A stretch of 12,115 bases of DNA from Cylindrobasidium torrendii FP15055 ss-10. Lineage: Eukaryota; Basidiomycota; Agaricomycetes; Agaricales; Physalacriaceae. The position numbers and the translations under genes were made by a program. Shown one piece after another: positions 9,911-12,115 of this stretch (within the stretch, counting starts at the first letter, position 1; the number at the start of each line of letters is the position of its first letter). Where the stretch lies: the NCBI GenBank assembly GCA_000934385.1, contig KN880894.1, forward strand, positions 1 through 12,115, in the 5' to 3' direction. The notes under the pieces were generated by a model. The model did not search any database. It saw nothing but the letters and a program-made list of their open reading frames with translations, and was not told where the DNA came from.

Positions 9911-9917
9911 ATGACTC
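9911..9917 (+). promoter_or_regulatory. Gcn4/CPC1-like site upstream of aspartate kinase
   Basis: ATGACTC matches the left part of the Gcn4/CPC1 consensus (A)TGA(C/G)TCA, with G instead of the final A. It lies about 41 bp upstream of the aspartate kinase ATG. In yeast HOM3 is under general amino-acid control through Gcn4, so the site is plausible, but it is short, one base off, and close enough to the ATG to sit in the transcribed leader. Confidence 0.3.
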
Positions 9918-10009
9918 GAAGCAGTCGTGAGAGTCCAGATCAAAATCTACTCTCTGGCCGATCAAGAATTCAATAAACACCGAGAGCACGCGTTTACTGA
10001 CAGATGCTT

Positions 10010-10027
10010 AGAAAATTCGAATTTTCT
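10010..10027. repeat. 18-bp perfect palindrome upstream of aspartate kinase
   Basis: AGAAAATTCGAATTTTCT reads identically on both strands and is centred about 148 bp upstream of the aspartate kinase start codon. A perfect 18-bp palindrome is suited to binding a symmetric dimeric regulator, but it could equally be chance. It does not fit three clean nGAAn heat-shock units. Confidence 0.55.
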
Positions 10028-10209
10028 GGTCATTTCGCTCCAGCTCGCATAGACGCACGAACCTCGAAGGGGTTGGCAGACCTTCGGCCGACAGTTCGTC
10101 ATGGCGAGCAGCTTTCGGAATACTCGAGGAATTTTGTTCGTAGACAACACATACATTCTTGATTAATGGTACAAAGTACAGCTATGCGGACACAGTCTCA
10201 GTCTTGATC

Positions 10210-10217
10210 TATATATA
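10210..10217 (-). terminator. TATATATA run, candidate arginase 3'-end element
   Basis: TATATATA lies 36-43 nt past the arginase stop codon on the minus strand. In yeast, TATATA-type efficiency elements upstream of the cleavage site guide 3'-end formation, so its place fits an arginase 3'-end signal. It is about 340 bp from the aspartate kinase ATG, rather far for a TATA box of that gene. Confidence 0.3.
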
Positions 10218-10252
10218 CAATGGGATCCTAGATTTTTGAAGGTTCTTAATGT

Positions 10253-11550
10253 TCAAAGCAGAGTTTCACCTGCGCAGGAATCAGCAAGAGCACAATAAGG
10301 ACATAGCTATCCACTCACCGAGCGCTGCTCTCACGAGCGAGCAACCAACAGCTACAGTGGCCTGCACACTGGCGGCATCAGCGAGGGAAGGGTTCACTTC
10401 AACCAGGTCAAAGGCAACGAGGAGACCGGTCTCTTGGACAGCCTCGCAGATATAATGACCTTCACGGAAAGTCAGGCCTCCACGAACCTGAAAGTAGTGA
10501 GAATTAGTAGCGGCAGATGAAGTAGCATTGGCTCTTACAGGAGTTCCGGTGGAGGGCGCAACAGTCGGGTCCATGGCGTCCACATCAAAGCTAAGGTGGA
10601 TGGGGCGATCACGCTTGGCGTTGACATGGTCGAGGGCCAATTCGACGACCTTGCCAATGCCGTACTTGTCGACTTCGTGCATGCTAAAGGCCTTGATATT
10701 GTGCTCCTTGAGAATCTTCTTTTCGCCATCGTCAATGTCCCGAAGGCCGATATAAACCAAACGGTCCGGAGTCAAAAGCGGCTTGATCCACGAGAACTCC
10801 GGAATCTTAGTTCCTTCGAGTCCCAGGAGGAACGAGACGGGCATTCCGTGTATATTCCCAGAGTCAGTCGTCTCCGGAGTATTGATATCCGCATGGGCAT
10901 CGACCCAAATGACACATGCATCGGGGTATTTGCTGTACATGCATGAGTGGAAAAGGAAGAGAGTTTGGCGAATACTCACCTGAGGGTGCCCGAGATGGTG
11001 CCCATAGCCTGGTCGTAATTCAGCGATAGGCCAACAGCATGCATGGGTCACGCACCAGGGAGTGGTCACCACCGAGGGTGACGGGGAGCTCTCCGTTCTG
11101 TACATGCTCGCCGACAGCCTTCGCAACGGCCTCGGTCACGCGAGAAACGAGACGTGGGTTGCGCAGCTTGCCAATTTGTGGGTCGTCGGCAGCGCTGACT
11201 TCCTCAAACTGGTGATGACCATCGAACTTGACCTTCCAACCAATCTCGGTGAGCTGGTCAACAAGGCCAGCCTCCACGAGATGGATGGGACCCTTGTCGA
11301 CGCCTGCTTTACGCTATTGCGGCTCACGGTCAGCGCTGACACCAGGGTATTCGAGAAGGCGCGTACCTGTCCGGCACTGAAGGGCGTTTTGCATGAGAAG
11401 CTAGGAGGAAAACTCGCGCACGCACCTGAAGGGGCAGCCGACAATCTACGAGAGCAGTCTACCGGTGAGTGAGGTTTGAACGCGAGTGACTGCCTGACTT
11501 ACCGAGGCTGTGTAAGGCTCTGGGAGGAATGGGGACTTCGAGGGAGACAT
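10253..11550 (-). CDS. CAR1: Arginase, fungal CAR1 type
   Basis: Hydrolyses L-arginine to L-ornithine and urea, the first step of arginine catabolism, with a binuclear manganese centre. My exons are 11550-11503, 11445-11426, 11376-11367, 11313-11056, 11008-10980, 10932-10539, 10487-10319 and 10269-10253, giving 314 residues, normal for the family. Introns are 47-57 bp, all GT-AG. Metal-site motifs are complete: GGDHS (107-111, ligand His110), DAHAD (133-137, ligands Asp133, His135, Asp137) and SFDVDAMDP (236-244, ligands Asp238, Asp240). GNIHGMP holds the catalytic His (150), and TFREG (259-263) the Glu262 that binds the guanidinium in animal arginases. The N-terminal motif CPFSAGQ...GVDKGP is assembled from exons 2, 3 and 4, and the C-terminal LGETLL from exons 7 and 8; both agree with the family and so support the splice calls. 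Exons 2, 3, 5 and 8 are only 20, 10, 29 and 17 nt. Intron 6 (51 bp) is stop-free and in frame. The ATG at 11550 is the only in-frame one before MSPSK and sits in a good context (GCGACCATG). Confidence 0.95.
11367..11376 (-). other. 10-nt microexon (exon 3) of the arginase gene
   Basis: Minus-strand TGCCGGACAG lies between a 49-bp intron ending CCCTTCAG and a 53-bp intron starting GTACGC. With the last AG of exon 2 it encodes Ser-Ala-Gly-Gln, completing the family motif PFSxGQ before RKAGVDKGP. Neither reading through nor skipping gives this motif: exon 2 without splicing meets an in-frame TAG, and skipping 10 nt shifts the frame. The protein match makes the call strong despite the tiny size. 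Confidence 0.85.
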
Positions 11551-11630
11551 GGTCGCAAAATATCCAAGAAATTTCAAGGAGATGGTGATGGAGAGAAAGA
11601 AAGTAAAAGCCGTGATTATAACCAGTCGCG

Positions 11631-11652
11631 TCAAGATCGGATCGGATCTTGA
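11631..11652. repeat. Inverted repeat with GATCG triplication upstream of arginase
   Basis: Arms TCAAGATC (11631-11638) and GATCTTGA (11645-11652) are exact inverse complements with 6 bp between them. The centre also carries GATC three times at 5-bp spacing (11635, 11640, 11645), with CGG at 11638 and 11643. It lies 81-102 bp upstream of the arginase ATG, a suitable place for an operator-like element. Function is inferred. Confidence 0.5.
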
Positions 11653-11679
11653 TGGTTCGGTCCGTGCTTGACGTCGCTT

Positions 11680-11685
11680 CACGTG
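11680..11685. promoter_or_regulatory. CACGTG E-box upstream of arginase
   Basis: The palindrome CACGTG, the core for bHLH and some bZIP regulators in fungi, lies about 130 bp upstream of the arginase ATG. A six-base match is weak on its own; only the position makes it worth noting. Confidence 0.3.
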
Positions 11686-11828
11686 TTGCAACGACCCAAG
11701 AGGCTGGTAAGATTCGGACCACGTCCAGGAATGAGATCCAGTGGGGGTACGGCCGACAAGCGGCAGGAACAAACCGTAAGGGTAATAGTTTTGCTGTAAT
11801 TTACTTCCCAGTCTTGTAAGTACATACT

Positions 11829-11840
11829 ATACATATGTAT
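11829..11840. repeat. 12-bp palindrome
   Basis: ATACATATGTAT is a perfect palindrome in an AT-rich tract about 280 bp upstream of the arginase ATG. Alternating purine and pyrimidine AT-rich DNA forms such palindromes easily, so this is a weak feature. Confidence 0.35.
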
Positions 11841-12066
11841 GTGCATTTTATATCTGCGGTAATATCTCGAGCACGATTGCACGCGGCTTCGCCACGCGCT
11901 CGGAGGTTCGATTCGTGTCTGTAGCTGTGTGTGCACCAGGTTTACATAAGGCCAACGAGAAACTCATCTGTGTATCACTACATGTACTGCTGCCCAATTC
12001 CCTCTCCAGTGCTTCCACTTGCGGGCCACAATCTGCACCTGTTGACCCAGTAGTCAAGCATATGTT

Positions 12067-12100
12067 GCGAATATATCGCTACAACGTACTTTATACGTTG
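12067..12100. repeat. Two adjacent short inverted repeats
   Basis: GCGA (12067-12070) pairs with TCGC (12076-12079) across 5 bp, and CAACGTA (12082-12088) pairs with TACGTTG (12094-12100) across 5 bp. The second, with perfect 7-bp arms, is the stronger. They may be regulatory sites for a gene outside the window, or chance. Confidence 0.35.
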
Positions 12101-12115
12101 ACCGTTTGACATGTC

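Larger units (their letters stand above)
9871..10252 (-). promoter_or_regulatory. Intergenic region: arginase 3' end and aspartate kinase promoter
   Basis: These 382 bp separate the arginase stop codon from the aspartate kinase start. The first 90 bp upstream of the aspartate kinase ATG contain no minus-strand ATG, so a short leader would carry no upstream start. A Gcn4-like ATGACTC, an 18-bp palindrome and a TATATATA run are listed separately. A 64-codon ATG-initiated frame (10156-9962, minus) lies here without any recognisable feature and is probably chance. Confidence 0.5.
11551..12115 (-). promoter_or_regulatory. Arginase upstream region, no gene seen
   Basis: This region lies upstream of the arginase ATG. 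The 70 bp next to the ATG are pyrimidine-rich on the minus strand (11551-11610), typical of fungal leaders. Further up are a 22-bp inverted repeat, a CACGTG box and other palindromes, listed separately. A TATAAAA lies on the minus strand at 11852-11846, about 300 bp from the ATG, probably too far for this gene's core promoter. I see no convincing coding region at 11850-12115: the frames there lack ATG starts or recognisable motifs. Confidence 0.45.

Noticed and set aside
9962..10156. A 64-codon ATG-initiated minus-strand frame in the aspartate kinase promoter
   Set aside because: No recognisable motif; it overlaps the 18-bp palindrome and would need a very long leader to act as an upstream ORF.
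11551..11772. In-frame open extension upstream of the arginase ATG with a hydrophobic stretch next to it
   Set aside because: It has no ATG, the hydrophobic residues come from a pyrimidine-rich leader, and MSPSK is a normal arginase start.
11905..11914. GGTTCGATTC, resembling the B box/T-arm of a tRNA gene
   Set aside because: The flanking bases do not form a T-stem, and no matching acceptor stem, anticodon arm or D-arm could be found on either side.
11848..12057. A minus-strand frame preceded by CAACAG, as if a terminal exon of another gene
   Set aside because: No ATG, no recognisable sequence, and no upstream exon within the window to test the splice idea.

Overview
This window looks like nuclear DNA of an intron-rich fungus, most likely a basidiomycete of the Agaricomycotina type. 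It carries three eukaryotic genes, all on the minus strand. They are interrupted by 19 short GT-AG introns that I place by hand at 45 to 57 bp, with donors mostly GTGCGT, GTGAGT, GTAAGT or GTATGC and branch-like CTGAC/CTGAT boxes near the acceptors. The organism is an inference from gene architecture and protein flavour; I could not search databases.

Layout, in window coordinates. Positions 1-1345 hold no confident gene: a helically phased GGATTTCC-like repeat at 636-676, an ATG-less open frame at 695-1060 that may be a gene relic, and the T-rich 3' flank of the kinesin gene. Positions 1346-7596 encode a 1947-residue kinesin in nine exons, with an N-terminal motor, a large insertion in the motor, and a long coiled-coil tail broken by Ser- and Pro-rich linkers; it is probably of the kinesin-4 type. 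Positions 7902-9870 encode aspartate kinase (HOM3 type, 590 residues, five exons), the entry enzyme for Thr, Met and Ile synthesis. Positions 10253-11550 encode arginase (CAR1 type, 314 residues, eight exons, one of only 10 nt). Positions 11551-12115 are the arginase upstream region, with several short palindromes and inverted repeats.

The three genes are head-to-tail with 305 bp and 382 bp between coding regions, so each gap must hold the 3' end of one gene and the promoter of the next. Aspartate kinase and arginase both belong to amino-acid nitrogen metabolism (one biosynthetic, one catabolic), but nothing in the sequence shows that they are co-regulated. The kinesin is unrelated in function.

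I found no CRISPR array, transposon, tRNA, rRNA or biosynthetic cluster, and no evidence of a wholly new system. The most interesting items are the 10-nt arginase microexon inside an active-site-proximal motif, the 11-residue His-centred repeat in the kinesin tail, the long insertion between the two kinesin switch motifs, and three frame-preserving stop-free introns that could yield longer protein forms if retained.
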